Part shown: positions 37,501 to 50,500 of the stretch, piece by piece
Layout of the letters: the number at the start of each line of letters is the position of its first letter
Numbering within the stretch: position 1 is the first letter of the stretch
Assembly: GCA_009746045.1 (NCBI GenBank)
Contig: RPFO01000819.1
Coordinates: 1,206,108 to 1,270,107 of the forward strand
Source: Mesostigma viride
Taxonomy: Eukaryota; Streptophyta; Mesostigmatophyceae; Mesostigmatales; Mesostigmataceae
DNA length: 64,000 bases
Reading direction: 5' to 3'
Position numbers and translations under genes: made by a program
Notes under the pieces: model-generated
Seen by the model: only the letters and a program-made list of their open reading frames with translations
Told to the model about the DNA's origin: nothing
Database searches by the model: none

Positions 37501-39532
37501 AACACTGCAGGCCACGCCGTCGTGCCGAGGGGAATGTCGTGGAGGAGGCGGCCTCCCCACTGCGTCGGGGGGTACCTGCCCCAGTGACGGATGCCAGTGT
37601 CTGCACCATCACGATCAAGATGCGGCACAGCGACGCGGTCAGGACGATGATCCCTGTGCGGGTGCAGGCGTTGCAGCTGGGGGGCGTTCTGCGGGCGCCG
37701 CGGTTGGTGCCAGCAGCTCCTTGTTGATGACCCGAAACGCGCCATGCGCGGCGACGGCCAGCACCACGGGTTGCTTCTCCGTGCATGGCCCGAGGGAGAA
37801 TGGGCCAGACATGACCCCCCCGGCTACCTATGCCATCATCCCCATCATTGCGGCTGACATGGGGAGTGACAGGGCATCGACGGCTTGCCGTGTGGGCACT
37901 CTTTGGGGGACTGCCCAGTGCCGCCTGGCCGCTCCGGTGGGGACATCCACGGGTGCTTCCTCGGGGTCATCCTTTGCTTCTTGTGCCGAGGATGGTGGCC
38001 GGGCGCACGGCCTGTGCGATGCCCACGCCGATGTGCGCGCCGATGGTGGCCCAACTGCGATGGACCCTCAAGAGGCATCGCCGTCAATGTCAACACTAAC
38101 AGCAGCGCCCACACCTGCGCGAATGGGATTGCCCACACCGACACCAGCCCGGGCAACAGCATCCACCACGACAGCACCACAGGAGGCATCGCCATCGCCC
38201 GCGACGCCCGTCCCTCTTGCCGGTCCCGCAGCAAGGGTTGTCGCGACGCGCCGCGCTCAGGCCAGGCAGGGGAGCGGCGCAGCCAGACCGGCACACGCAG
38301 ACCCGGCCAATGCACGACAGGGCACGGTGGTGGCCTCGGGCAAGACGGTCCCTGTCACCGTGTTTGCCTCGGGACAGCTGGCGTGGGAGTCCCTGGTGTC
38401 GCTGCGCGCTGCTGCGGAAGAGCTGCGGGCCTCTCTGCGTAATGAACCTCGGTCGGGGGGGATGGGGCACGCGGTCGCACCCCCCCACGGCAATAAAGGG
38501 CCATCGCAGTCGCAGCGCGCCCATGGGATTGCAGATAGCCGATGTTCGGATGGTCATGCGCGTGTGTGGAAGGGCAGGGACCATGGCCACACGGCGCCGC
38601 AGGAGCCTGGCGCTAGCGGGCAGCAGCCCCGTGGGGAGGATGACGTCATCACCCTGGACGGGGACATCAGCAGCCTGGAGGGTGAGGCCATCGTGTTCTA
38701 TTCGGTGAGGCATGCGTGTGAGGCGGCGCTTGATGCCATGCCGACAAGTGTCAAGGAGGATGATGTGCTGCTGGCACGGATAGGGCGACAGCTGGCGGAG
38801 CTTGAGCGGGCGCAGGGTGCGCAGGGGAGCGTGCCCGATGAGCTGGCAGAGGGGCAGGCGAGGCGGGCAATGTGTCCAGCAACGGATGCCATGAGTCCAG
38901 TGACGGATGCCATGAGTCCAGCGACGGATGCGTCCGGGGAGCCGAGGGAGGACAAGGCTAGTTGCCAGCTGGGCACACGTGGCCCGCTGGGAGAGGCAGG
39001 CGCAGGGGTTGAGGGGGAGCATCGGCACAGCAACCCACGAGGCATGGGCGAGTGGACACAAGAAGAAGGCTGTGGGCAGACACCCGCTGCTTCAGCTGCC
39101 TCTGCATGCTCGCCAGCGAGTATGCGAGAATTGGACGGAAATGACTGCCAGCCTTCGGCACCTGAGCCGCCAAGACAGCCACACCAGAGCAGCACGGGAG
39201 CCGGAGAAGAGCTCAGCGGGGGCGCCGGCAGCATAATCGCCACATTCGAAGCTGGCGTTGCTGCCACAGCCCCGACCGGCAAGTTGCTGCTGCAGCATCT
39301 AGAGCGCTGCCAGCTGGCGGTGATGTGGCGCGCGTCGTACAAGAGGAACCTGGTGGAATGCGTGGGTATGTGCGGCAAGTACCTGAGAGCGCTGCAGGTA
39401 TTGATGGCTCTGGAAGGAGCAAGAAGGCAGGACAAGGTGGCTGTTGGGGGCCAGTCCAAGGCTGGAAAGGGGCAGGTTTACAGAGGACGTAGCACTCGAT
39501 CCGAGCCAGTGAGAACTGTGGAGCCCACCTGA
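31593..39532 (+). CDS. SET-domain protein lysine methyltransferase, SETD3/Rubisco-LSMT type (7 exons)
   Basis: Exons: 31593-31693, 32959-33106, 34284-34415, 35062-35205, 35833-35983, 36787-37046, 37358-39532. Phases agree throughout and predict 1036 residues. The N-terminal [13 protein letters not shown] and [19 protein letters not shown] (about 35-53), ALL-type helix [18 protein letters not shown] (84-101), [20 protein letters not shown] (192-203) and [20 protein letters not shown] (307-326) are the ordered SET and I-SET landmarks of this family. It transfers methyl groups from S-adenosylmethionine to lysine, or to histidine as in SETD3; the target is unknown. The family's usual Asn-His is Asn-Tyr (N199-Y200). 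The substrate-binding region is spread over a long last exon, recognisable as [40 protein letters not shown] and [20 protein letters not shown], separated by Gly/Ala/Pro-rich inserts. An in-frame ATG at 31551 would add 14 residues. Intron 6 is GC-AG. Confidence 0.88.
32580..32950. repeat. 16-bp minisatellite in SET-gene intron 1
   Basis: About 23 copies of TGACTGCTTGCCTCCT, with TACT and CATT variants, ending 9 bp before the exon 2 acceptor (TGTGTGGCAG). The pyrimidine-rich strand is the sense strand, so the array may act as an extended polypyrimidine region. Confidence 0.95.
33228..34090. repeat. (CCCT)n tract in SET-gene intron 2
   Basis: About 860 bp of CCCT/CCTCCCT repeats in the intron between exons 2 and 3. 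It is pure pyrimidine on the sense strand. The Leu-Pro-Pro-Ser ORFs on plus and Glu-Gly-Gly-Arg ORFs on minus are spurious. Confidence 0.97.
35503..35533. repeat. Interstitial telomere-type repeat (CCCTAAA)4.4
   Basis: Four perfect CCCTAAA heptamers plus CCC in intron 4 of the SET-domain gene (intron 35206-35832). This is the complement of TTTAGGG, the telomere repeat of plants and many algae. Short interstitial tracts can mark repair by telomerase or an ancient chromosome end. Confidence 0.95.
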
Positions 39533-39750
39533 ACGCCAGCAGATGCTATGATGTACAATTTCAATATACCTCGCCACCATGCATGGGCTTTTCCTTTTTC
39601 AAATATGGACTTACTGCAAGCATGTATGTTTATCCAACACAAATTTAGCTATTGGGAAAATGAGCTATTGGGAGAGCAACTCGAGCTAGCTAGTGGGTTC
39701 TGTGCCGGTATATAATCATTCCCAAGTGGGATGCATGGGCGAGCCATTAA

Positions 39751-41487
39751 CCCGTGTTTTTTTACAACGCGATACATCGCGTTGTAGGGTTAGAACGCGA
39801 TGTATCGCGTTGTAATCTGACACGTGGCAAACCTATTAAACATGCGATTTTTGGTCTGAAACTTTCAAGATAGGTCAGAAACATCTCATAGAATTCAAGA
39901 AAAAATCCTGGTATTTTTGGTATTTTTTTTGTGACAGCTGAAAACAAATATGTACCACTGAAATCAGGCATTTTCGCGGGACGAAGGTGAAGACGACGGC
40001 GATGGCGGCAGGTAGATCTCGCCAGTTTTCGCGCGAATTTCAGTGGCTGTTGGGTGGCACGACCATGATGATGCGTTCAAAGGTTGATAATTAGGTTTCT
40101 ACGAGTTTGTTGAGGTACTGGGGCAAAGGAAACGTAGTTTTTTCCAGTTTCTCACCCAACTTTCATGCGGAAACCCTGGAAACCGGCATACATATTATTA
40201 CGTCAAGAGTCGGGTCTGCTGCGGCACCATGCTTGGTATTTCCATGGTGTTTCGACTTCTTAACACATGTTTATTCATTCCGAACGTCCGGACTCTCGGC
40301 TAAACCGAGAATTGTGCAGACTTTTATTGGGTAGCGCCGGGCATGATGGTGCCTGCAAATAGCGTAAGGCGTGACCGTGGCTATTGCTACGGGATGCTGT
40401 ATTTTCCTGGAAATGGCCTCTGCCACCGGCTCAATAGTGCTTGCAGGCGTAAGTATATCGTGTTTCTGCCTAGTTTCTGCCAGTTTTCCACTTATTTCTA
40501 CCGACCTCTGCCCAGCCTCTCTAAGACCGCCATCCTACTCGACGTTGCTTGCATGTCAGCCATAGCAGGTTGCAGTTGTGCAGTATTTAGGTGTTGTATA
40601 CGTCGTCAAGCCGTGCATATATCGTGAGGATTGGATGTTGATGGTTTATACTGCGTTGATTGTGCAAGAAGACCAGCTAGGTGCCCATAATCATGGTGTA
40701 TAATCATGTGTTGTTAGCATCTTGCCACCATTTGCTAGCATGCATTCCAGCGTCATCTTTGCCTGCATGTAAGCTCATGGATCACTCAACCTATCCAAGC
40801 CTTGCATTACACGTGCCTCTTTCTTTCAGTATTGCACGCGTTATGGAATGAAAACCCAGCACCTCCGTTCCCACGAGGCATGTGCTCAACACATTGTGAG
40901 AGTGGATGATGCTTTGGCTATGGCTGCCTGATTCAGTCATATTAGGTCATCCAGTCATGATGTTTGATGCATGTTTGATGCTGTATAACTTATACAACAC
41001 CTATTTTCAACGTTTTGACCCTCCAAGCTCACTATGGCCCCGTTTATGGGGCTCATGTCGTTGCGTCATGTTGTGAAGGGCTCTCATTTTTCCCACTGCG
41101 TTGTACTGCGTTGTAATTGTGATGCTAATGAAAAATAGCTCCAGTGGCCCAATGGGCCTGAGTTTTGTTTCACAGAGCCTGCATATGTTGCCCATAGCTC
41201 GTGCAAGAAGCCAGATTTTTTTCATGAACCATTTGTGAATAAGCACATGATTTGTGACCTAGGGTCAAGAAATCGCGGTCATGGTCAGACCCCCCTGTAT
41301 TCAAACCAGTGTATCTCTCTAATGAATAAGCATTTTGTAGGTCTGAGTAGCTCAAAAAATCCTTTGATTTATGGGCTTTCAGGAAAGTATATACATGACC
41401 ATGAAAAAAAATTTTCCTTAGGTGCTATACGCGTTCTAAAAAAAGCTTACAACGCGATATATCGCGTTCTAATTAAAAAAACACGGG
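39751..41487. mobile_element. Non-autonomous piggyBac-like DNA transposon, TTAA target duplication
   Basis: Left end CCCGTGTTTTTTTA (39751-39764) and right end TAAAAAAACACGGG (41474-41487) are perfect 14-bp inverted repeats, each flanked by TTAA (39747-39750 and 41488-41491). TTAA duplication and CCC-starting ends are the signature of piggyBac-type elements. Just inside both ends lie palindromes of the form AACGCGAT(A/G)(C/T)ATCGCGTT, two at the left (39766-39815) and one at the right (about 41449-41470). The 1.7 kb interior has only short frames (for example 40107-40334) with no visible transposase or DDD core, so it would need a transposase elsewhere. It sits between the convergent 3' ends of the SET-domain and coiled-coil genes. 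Confidence 0.8.
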
Positions 41488-41491
41488 TTAA

Positions 41492-42152
41492 TTATTTTAT
41501 GAGCCAGTACGAAGCGATGGCGTACCATATTGATAGGGTGCGCAGCCAGCTAGGCCATACTTTGAGGCGCCAAGAGTTTAGGAGTAATTCTAATTATACT
41601 ACTATGGGGCAGAGGCGAGATATTGAAAAACATAACGCTCATCCCAAGCGGTACCGATTGCGAGCCCAAATGAAGCCCCATTTCAACGATTTACAGGGCT
41701 AATTATAGCAAAGATAGTTGTAGTTTGTTTTCAACCATGAGCTACGGTAGAAATCCTCTGCCGCTTGTTAGAAAACTGAGATTTGGGACTTGGGAGGTCC
41801 ATTGGGCCATTCATGCGTTGTATTACAAGCACTCTCAGAGATGGGTCTAAACCCTACAGAATTGAATTTTTTTAAGAATTGAACAAAATCTATGCACTGG
41901 GACAACACCACGACTGTGGATTTGCAAATGTTGCGAATAACCACCTAAAAATGCAGCCACCTCCCCCATGAGGGTTGCGATTTTCATATCACCCTCATAC
42001 CCTCCACTGATTGCCCACAAAATTTCCAGCTGCGCCGTTGCTCTCGAGACTCGATGCATGGCCAGCCGGATGAAATACCGTGGAACTATGCCGTTGCAAG
42101 AACATTCCACAAGGTCTGGCTCTTTCGCGTGTCTGCAAACCCATCCGACTAC
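41492..42152. other. Gap between transposon and coiled-coil gene stop codon
   Basis: About 660 bp holding the 3' flank of the coiled-coil gene. The right part of a frame from 41235 to 41702 crosses out of the transposon and has no family similarity. No poly(A) signal is clear. Similarly, 39533-39750 after the SET-domain stop shows nothing recognisable. Confidence 0.6.
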
Positions 42153-44507
42153 TCAGTACCCATCCATGTCGGCCACATCTCGTTCGCACCGCGGGCGGCC
42201 ACACCCTGGCGCGGCGGCTCCCGTCGAGGAACCCGCGTACGAGGACGGGCAGCCATTTTGGCGTCCCTGTGCACCCCACGCACGGCGCTTGTGTGCGTCC
42301 AGGCTGCGGCGGTGGCTAGCCACCAGCCGGCTGAAAGTGGGCACGTGCAGCGCGGTCACCCCCTTGCCGCGCGCGACGCGCTCCGCCGCCGCGCGCGCTG
42401 CGTGGGTCACCGCAGGACCCGCCAGCGCTGCCTGCCGCAGCACGCCCCGCCGGCCCACGCCCACCACCGACACGCCGCGCCCGCTGGCCTGGCCCCACTT
42501 GCCCTTACCCTTGCCGCCGCCTGGTGCTCGCCGCTTGATCTTGGTTGCGCCCGCGCCCGCAAACGCAAAATCGTCGGACGCCGTGACCGTGTGGTGTCCA
42601 CTGGCATCGGGGGCAGCCCCTGTGCGCCGCTTGGCCCCCTTGCCCCCACCAACGTGCGGAGCGAGGGCACGGGGATCCGCCACTGATGGCCATTGAGGCG
42701 GCATGCTGGCGGAATACTGGCGGCCATCCATCGGCCCGCCAGCATTATATCCCGTGCCACAAGCAAGGGTGTCCTCACCCTCCGCGTCCACCGCCGGTGC
42801 TCCCCCTCCCGGCGCCCGCGTCGCCAGCCGGGGTATACGCACGTTCATGGCAGCCGGGAAGGGGCCAGATGGCGCGTAGCCACCCGCCGCACCCATACCC
42901 TCCCTGCCCGCTGGGGACATGTGCGCTGCGGCGCCCGAGGCAGGGGCACCGTTGCCGTGGCTGTGGGAGCATGGGCCGTGGTGGTGGTGGTGGTGGTGGT
43001 GGTGCGAGTGGCGCGAGCAGCCAGCGCTCGCAGTCGCTGCATCAGCGGCCACCTTGCTGCTGATGCGGGCAGCAACCTCTGCAGCTCCCTCGGCGGCTCC
43101 CTCGGCGGGAGCGGCAGCAGGCCCTCGGGACGCACCCTCCTCACGCCGTTCACCGGCCCTCGCCGGACCCACCCCCGCGTAGTCCCTCCCATCATCCAGC
43201 GCAGATGCCGGGGGAGCGCTGGTGAGGCCTCGGGCGTCATTACTGCCCGCTGCAGCGCCAGCATCCGCATCCATGTCCGCTGCCGCGCGTGCGGCGGCGC
43301 GCCCCCTCTCGTGCTCGGCGAAGCGGCTGGGTGTGTTAACCGTGCGCTGCTCCTCGCCCCACGGCGTCTGCACGATGAGGGGGATCTGCACCGCCACCGA
43401 GGGGGAAGGGCGAGGGGCAGGCCCCACCCGCGCGGCCATCGCGTCGCCACTGCGACCACCAGGTGTCGTGCCGTCAGACCCTGGGTCAACTCCCTGGTGA
43501 CCGGCTGCACTGGCCTGGGCTACCCGGCCCATGCGTGAAAGCGGCGGCAACGGGAAATGGTCCACGGGGAACCGCTCCCGCTCCCCCGTCATCGACCCGA
43601 ACTCGCCGGGCGTGGCAAGACCAGGAACCACCGCGTTGGGGGCACGACCGCTGCGGCCCCATGTGCGGCCGTCGCGCTCGGGCGGCCGGTCCCCAGGGAT
43701 GTCGCAGGGAGGCAGCGCCGGCGTGAGCCCATCCGGGGTGGACCGGCGCGACCCGCCGACAACCTCCTCGTCCTCGTCGTCATCCCCTCCCTGCCAGGGG
43801 CGGAGGGGGACGGTCGCTAGCAGGCGCTCTGTGCCGGATGCCATCGCACGGCCCCTCCCCTCGCGCACCGGCTCGTCGTGGATGTACGAGGACGACACGT
43901 CGGACGAGTGGCTGTCGCCGGACCCTGGCAGGCTGTCCCCTTCCTCCTGGCTGTCCCCGCCGTGGCCCGCGCCCATGGGGACGCTGCTGCGGTATTGCTG
44001 CGGGTAGCTCTGCGGGGCGCCGCCCGTGTTGCCGTATGACCTCGCCGGCTCCTCGCTCTCATCGTCCCCATCCACGTGCACGTCCGCGTCGCGATAGATC
44101 GTACGCTGGCCCAATCCTGCGCGCTGTTTGTAGTCCTCCAGGCCCTGGTACCCAGCGCCATCGTCGCTGCTGCCGTCACCGTCACCGTCACCGTCGTGGC
44201 GACTCTCATACGCTACACCACCCTCGCGCTTGTACGCATAGGCGTCATCGCGCCCCCCCTCGTTGGGTGATAGCGTCGAGCTGCTGATGCTGTCATCCAG
44301 GAACTGCCGCACGTTTCTTGCACCCGCACCCGCGTACCGGCGGTAGGAGGGGGATGCAACGCCCCCTGCGCGGTGGGAAGGGGAAGCGATACCGCGCGAC
44401 CGGGAGTGTGGCCGGCCGCCGGAACTTCCCCCGGCTCGGCTCGGTGGCCGGTTGGGCGCGGCGCGTCGCGAGGTCGGGTGCAGGCTGCTCGCCGATTGGA
44501 TCTCCAG
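42153..44507 (-). other. Last exon of the coiled-coil gene: long disordered C-terminal region
   Basis: The exon opens LEIQSASSLHPTSRRAAPNR after acceptor CACCCACAG and stays open for 784 codons to the TGA at 42153-42155. It is rich in Ser, Gly, Arg and Asp, with SRSRGIASPSHR-like repeats near its start, an HSHHHHHHHHHGPCSHSHG patch in its second half, and a basic end (KRRAPGGGKGKGKWGQASG, then RSLDAHKRRAWG). The His run comes from a GGTGGT-type triplet tract at 42977-43002. Such tracts can bind metals or simply reflect triplet expansion. Confidence 0.8.
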
Positions 44508-47500
44508 CTGTGGGTGATGGGGGGAGGGAGAGAGATGACGAGCAAGGGCCGGAAGCCAGAGAAAAAGATTATATGGTTTGTCATTACAGGGTCCTTGAAC
44601 TGCAAGCAAGCCACAAGGCAGACAAAGGCGCAAGGCAGACAAAGGCGTAAGGGAGTTCATGGTGATCTACGCACTGCCAGGAAGAGCAGCCATGTGGTGG
44701 CCACAGATTGCAATCGCCGGGGCTGCCCGCTTCGTGATTACGGGCTGCATAGCGATAAACCCAGGGTGGCCACATAAGGCCACCACGGACCTAAGCACAT
44801 ACTACATGGCTGCATCACATGGTCCACAGGCTATCTCACAGAGGCCCACCCCCCAACCATGATGCCAACCCCCCATAGCGATGCCAAGCCGCGTGCGGCT
44901 ACGTACGATGTACTGCTGCAGTGCCTGCTGCCTCAGCGAAGCCTTCACGTATTTCTTCTTGAGGGCCGCCAGCTTGTCCCTCGCCTCCCCTAGCTGCCCT
45001 TCGCACATGTCCCGCTCGCGCGCCGCCTGCGCGTGCGCCTCCACCGTGCCGTGCGCCAGGTCCACGATCAGCTCCCGCTGCTCATGCCGCTCCAGCGTAC
45101 CAAAGGGTGCGTCGTGCGTGTCGAGCGCCAGCACCTCCCCCAGCTGGCTCACCAGCAGCGACCACTCACGCGCCAGCTCCTCGCTCGACGAGGTTTGCTC
45201 CTGCTGCGCGTGGGACACCTCGTCCAGCTGGCGGTGGATAAGGGGGGGCGGGAGGGGAGCAGTTGCAGGAAGGCAGGGATGCCAGGGCATCGCTAAGCGA
45301 GTACGGGCAGCATGTGGGTGCAATGGATGGCGAGGGGCACAACTGTGCTGCAAGCTGCTTCAGGCGCATGGGTACTGTGGCGATGACAGGCCGTACATAA
45401 AAATACGCCTTCAACATTGTGCCGTCAACATCCACGTTCTTCTCCCTTCTAGCGATCGCCCCGCATCTGTTGGCGATTCGGCACGCAGCAAACCAAACAC
45501 ACGACCGCGCGACTGTAACGCAATTCTGCCCTGCAATTCTGCCCTGCGTTGGTCCACGCGCGTAGGCCCTCTCCTCCTACGGCACCCACCTCTGCCCTCC
45601 ACCCCTACCGTCATGACCCACCTCTGCCCTCAGCTGGTCGCACGCCTCCTCCGCCGCGGCCGCGTGCTCCTGCGCCGCGCGCGTGTTATCCACCGCTGCG
45701 CTCAGCTGCGCGCTGTGGGAGGCATCGCGCTCGGCGAGCGCTGCCGCCACCTGCGACCGGGCCTCCTCCTGCAGGCGCTCGCCCAGTGCACGCAGCTCTG
45801 GGGATGGGGAGAGCGGTGGAGTGCGTGACGAGCATGAAAAGGTGTCGGCCGTGTTTGTGTTGGTGTTTTAGTGCTGGGCGAGGACCGCAACAGGCACAGA
45901 GTTAGGCGGCGAAGAAGGCAACCAGCATGCCGCAGATGGTCCGTGCGCCACACTCCACGGGCGGATCAGATGAGGTGCATAGGTATGGGTGGATGACTGG
46001 ATGGACAAACGAACAACAACAATGCAACCAGCCACTCACTGCATGGTAAAAGCACCGAAACTAGACACACCCCAGCTGTCTGCAGCCACCCACCCCACCC
46101 CCACCGCCACGCACCTGCCGGCAGCAGCCGCCCCACTGCCAGCCCACCCCCACAGCTACCCCTGCGCACCTGCCTGCAGCCACCCCCACCGCTGCGCACC
46201 TGTCTGCAGCGACTCGCACCGCTCGGCGTGCATCTCCACCTGCAGCTGCAGGCCCTTCTTCTCCTCCTCGGACAAGCGGCGCGCCTCCTCCAGCTGATGC
46301 TCCGCCGCAACCTTGTCCGCCTGGGGATGACAGCGGGATGGCGGGCGCGTGGGCGCGTGGTGGTGGGCGTGTGGGCGCGGGGTGGTGGGCGTGAGGGCGC
46401 GGGGAGGCGGGCGCGGGGTGGTGGGCGTGAGGGCGCGGGGAGGCGGGCACGGGGTGGTGGGCGTGAGGGCGCGGGGAGGCGGGCGCGTGGGCGCGGGGTG
46501 GTGGGCGTGTGGGCATGGGACAGTGTAACAATACCCGCCACGATGGGGTCATGAGCATCGAAAGCCAAACAGACATAGCAGCCAGTGCCGCATGCGCAGC
46601 CGCCAGCAGGCAAGTGAGCATCCATCCGGACACTGGCATGGGGGCATGAGCTGATTGTAAACCCAATGGGAAGCGCCTGTTTCCAACAACAAGCATGCTG
46701 CCGTGGCCTTTCAATAAGAACGTGTCATCCGCGCCCAGGCCCGTGCCTTGCTATCGTCTAGGTATGTGTGTGCCCTACATTGCCATATAGATCCCCTCCC
46801 ATGTAGATGTTGCCTCTTTCGTGCCTGTTTTCGTGTACTTGGCTACCGCTAGTGTGTGCAACTAGGCTCAGCACGGGTGACCCTCTTTGATAACATCAGA
46901 CGCCATCGTTCCACAAGATGGCGTACCAGCGCCGCAGCCAGCTGCTCCTCTGCTGCTGCAAGCTGTCGCGTGAGCGTGGCCATGCGCCGCTCATCAGCCA
47001 GCATCTTCTCGTTCAGCTCGGTAAGCTGCTGCTCCTGCACGCGCGCCAGATCACGGTTGGCCTCGCTCTCCTGCGCGCACACCCACACACAGGCGCACAC
47101 ACATACACAAACACAAGCCCCCCAAATAGAGGCCCCTGCCGTTTGGTAAGGTGTCAGGGGCACGGGGGAGGAGGGCCCACGTGGCGCACTGTAGCCGCAG
47201 GGCACCCGCCCTCATGATAGCGCAGGAAGGCAGCGGGTGCCGTGTATCTAATAATGTGGGGGGGCAGCAGCCGCCGCAGCAGCCGCCACCGCCAGTGGGC
47301 CTTGGGCTCTCAAAACCACAAGCAACTAGGGGTGCATGCCCTGTGCCTTCACCACCCGTCGCCCTCTCACCTCGGAGCCTCTCTTCCAACTCGGCCATCG
47401 CCCTCTCACCTTGAGCCTCTCTTCCAACTCGGCCATTGTCCCCTCGTTGGCAACGCGCAGCTTCTCCTCATACTGCTCCACGCGCTCCTGCAGGGTGGCG

Positions 47501-50500
47501 AGCTGGCTCTGGTAAGCCTCCGAGATCACCTGGCCAGGGGCGCGCCAGGGGACGCGGTGCACATCGGCACAATCACCAAGAGACAGCTGTGTGAGATGAT
47601 GCCAGGTGTGCCATGTCAGTTGTACCATGCGCAGAACGGGTAGACGTGGCCATATCCCTTGAAGGAAATCAGGTGCACCCGTGCTGCAGCCTGCTCTTTG
47701 TAGGTTGACCGGGATAATAACCGATTTGCCCTTTGGTCCTCTACCCCTGCCAAATTTTTAACAAGCCCTTATGGTCGCACCTCACGGAACCACAGCTGCT
47801 GCTTGGTGGCAGGCACCAAGCCAGAATGGAACGCCAGCAAGATGGCCAACCCCCTGCTGTGGTGTGCACCCACTGCAGGCATCAACGAGCATCCAAGCCT
47901 ACCCGTGTGTTGCCCGCTCAACGGATTCGCTGTCCTTGCCCACCCTTGTCACCATGGGCCATGCGTCATCTGGGGCATACACACTCACGTATCGCCTTCC
48001 TGCGCCACGTCGCCATCGCCAGGCACCCCAACCTGATGGCCAGCTTATGAAACCCTAAACCCTTACCTGCGCCTGGGACTTGAGGTCGGCGCTGGCCTGC
48101 TCCAGCTGCTGCTTGTAGAAGCCCTCGGACTCATGGTGGGCCTCGGCCTGCTCGTGCACCTGCAAGTGTTGTTGTTGTTGTTGTTGTGGTGGTGGTGGTG
48201 GTGGTGGTGGTGGTGGTGGTGGTGGTGGTGGTGGTGGTGGTGGTGGTGGTGGTGGTGGTGGTGGTGGTGGTGGTGGTGGTGGTGGTGGTGGTGGTGGGGT
48301 GTGTGGGAAACGGGGGGAGGCGGAGGGCGAATGAAGGCATCAGGCACATGGGAGGTGGCCGTGTGCGGAGCCGGTGAGCCACGAGAATCCACCAAAGACA
48401 TGCCAATGACTTATATGGTATAAAGCCAATGCCATGTATTAATATACATGCACGTGAGCCGCGAGAACATGCCGAAGATGAGCCAAGAACACGCTGCGCG
48501 GACAAGCAAAAACATATCGGGCCTGGTCAAATCCATACGCCTAATGCAATCAAGAGCACCGCCTAGCAAACCAAGCTACCCACGATACACCCACTGTTGC
48601 AGGCGTCAGCACGCATCCTTCCTCGTATCGCCCTCCCCCAAGCCCTCCCTTCCCCAAGCCCACTTCCACCTGCATCCACGCCCACCTGCACCATGCCCAC
48701 CCACCTGCGCCTCGGTGGCCTCCAGCACCCCCTCCATCTCGCGCTTGTACGCGAGGTACGCCGCCTCCAACTGCTCGAGCTGGTGGGTCAGCGCCGCAGT
48801 GTGCTCCTGTTGCTCGCGGATGAGGGCCGCCGCGCCCGCGCTGTCCGCCGCCGCCGCGTCACGCAGCGCTCGCTTCTCCTCCATCACCTGAAGGGCGGGG
48901 GACGGGACGGGACATGAGAACATGAGGCACGTGTCCAAGAGGCACGCACACAAGAGGCACACAAGAGACACGCAAGTCAGAGAGGCATACACTCTATAGA
49001 CGCGGGCGAAAGGAGCATGAGGGCCAGATGGGTCACGGTTCCCATGTGAACGAGGGCCAGCATCCCCTCCACGGGATCCGCTGGCATGACTGCTCACTGC
49101 GTAATCCCCTTATCACCCACGGATGGCACTCGTTCTCCACGGGTGGACATGATTCCCCCCCCCCCCCCCCTCATACCTCCAGCAGCATCTCCCTTAGCGC
49201 GGACAGCTCGTCTTGCAACGCGCGCAGGAACCGGCTTGACACGACCGCCCCCTCCTCTTGCCCCCTGTCTCCTCCCTGTGGTTGCTGGCGATGCGAGGGC
49301 GTGCGCCCTGAACCACTCGCCCCTGCGATGCGTGTGCTGCCCCTCGTTGCCCACCTTTGCCCCCCCTTGCGGCCCCTGTCCCCGCTGCTGTCATCCTCAT
49401 CGCCCCCGCACTGGGCCAGGATGCTGGCCACACGCTTGTCCTCCGAGTCCTGGTACGAGACGGACAGCGAGAGCGAGGCCGAGTCGTCGCCCGCCGACAG
49501 GCTGCTGTCGGTGACCAGGTCGGGGGGGGTGACGCCACCCGTTGCCGCAGCCTCCCTCCTTTCGTCCTGCATTCATGCAGACAATGAGCAAGGGCTTCTT
49601 GGTTGACTATATTCTGATGGCAGCGTGAAATGCGTGGTCACCAGAGATGTCCTCCTTGGCAGGGCGTGGGATTGCCCTCAAACTCAACAGGCGCTGCTGT
49701 GAGGACTTGACAGCTGGCATTCTCATTTGCAGGCAGCATAGCGACACGTGAGGCGTGACAAAGGTACAGGAGTGCTCTGGATGCATGGTTGGGGGTATGC
49801 GTACGCAGAAGAGAGAGAGAACTTGAAGGCAGGTTTCCGCATGCACGTACGCTCGTAGGAGCAGACACAATTGTCCAGCATGCCCGTGGTGGGGACAAAC
49901 GGCTTCAGTGGGCGTCCCCACAAGAGCATGTTCTGCAGCACATCAACAACTGTGGGCAGCAAGCCGGCAAGCCTGCCCTTCCTAGTTCTATGGTGTACGC
50001 TACGAGCACGCTTCACTTCCCACACCTCTGCCGGCCAGCAAACACCAAACATTGGAGGACAAACTAGGAGAAGGCAGTACCTGGTAGAGTGTGGGGCGCT
50101 CCTGCCCGCTGCGGTCACGGCTGAGGCTGCGGCTGCGGCGCGGCGCGTGGCTGCCCAACCCCGGCGTGCTGGACCCATCATCAACCTCTGCCACGCGGCG
50201 CGCCCACATGAGCGACTCGTCCTCCTCCGCCCCCTCGTCATGCCCTGAGCTGGAGCTACCACGGCGGGGTAGGCTGTGAGAGCGCCGGGTGTCAGCATAA
50301 CCACCCCTGCCCTGGCGACCTCTCGCGCTGTCGCCTAGCCCGTGGGCAAACCCGCCCTCGTTACCACTGGGTGCGTCGGATGGCGTTGACGACGCATGGC
50401 TGCCGTCACGCCCACTCCCTACCGACAGCTCATCGCGCATGGAGCGTGTCTGCGCGCGGAATCGGTCGATCCCTTCCCTCAGCAACGCGTTCTCGCGCTG

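Noticed and set aside
37845-39459. Minus ORFs of 156, 253 and 321 codons
   Set aside because: Antisense shadows of the SET gene's GC-rich last exon.
40107-40627. Short plus ORFs inside the piggyBac-like element as a transposase
   Set aside because: No catalytic Asp triad, no Cys-rich C-terminal domain, and at most about 90 codons.
42054-43538. Plus ORFs of 242, 210 and 281 codons
   Set aside because: Antisense shadows of the coiled-coil gene's last exon.
44508-44660. Start of the 835-codon minus ORF as a gene start
   Set aside because: The first 51 codons are intron; the exon begins at 44507 after CACCCACAG and is joined in phase to exon 21.
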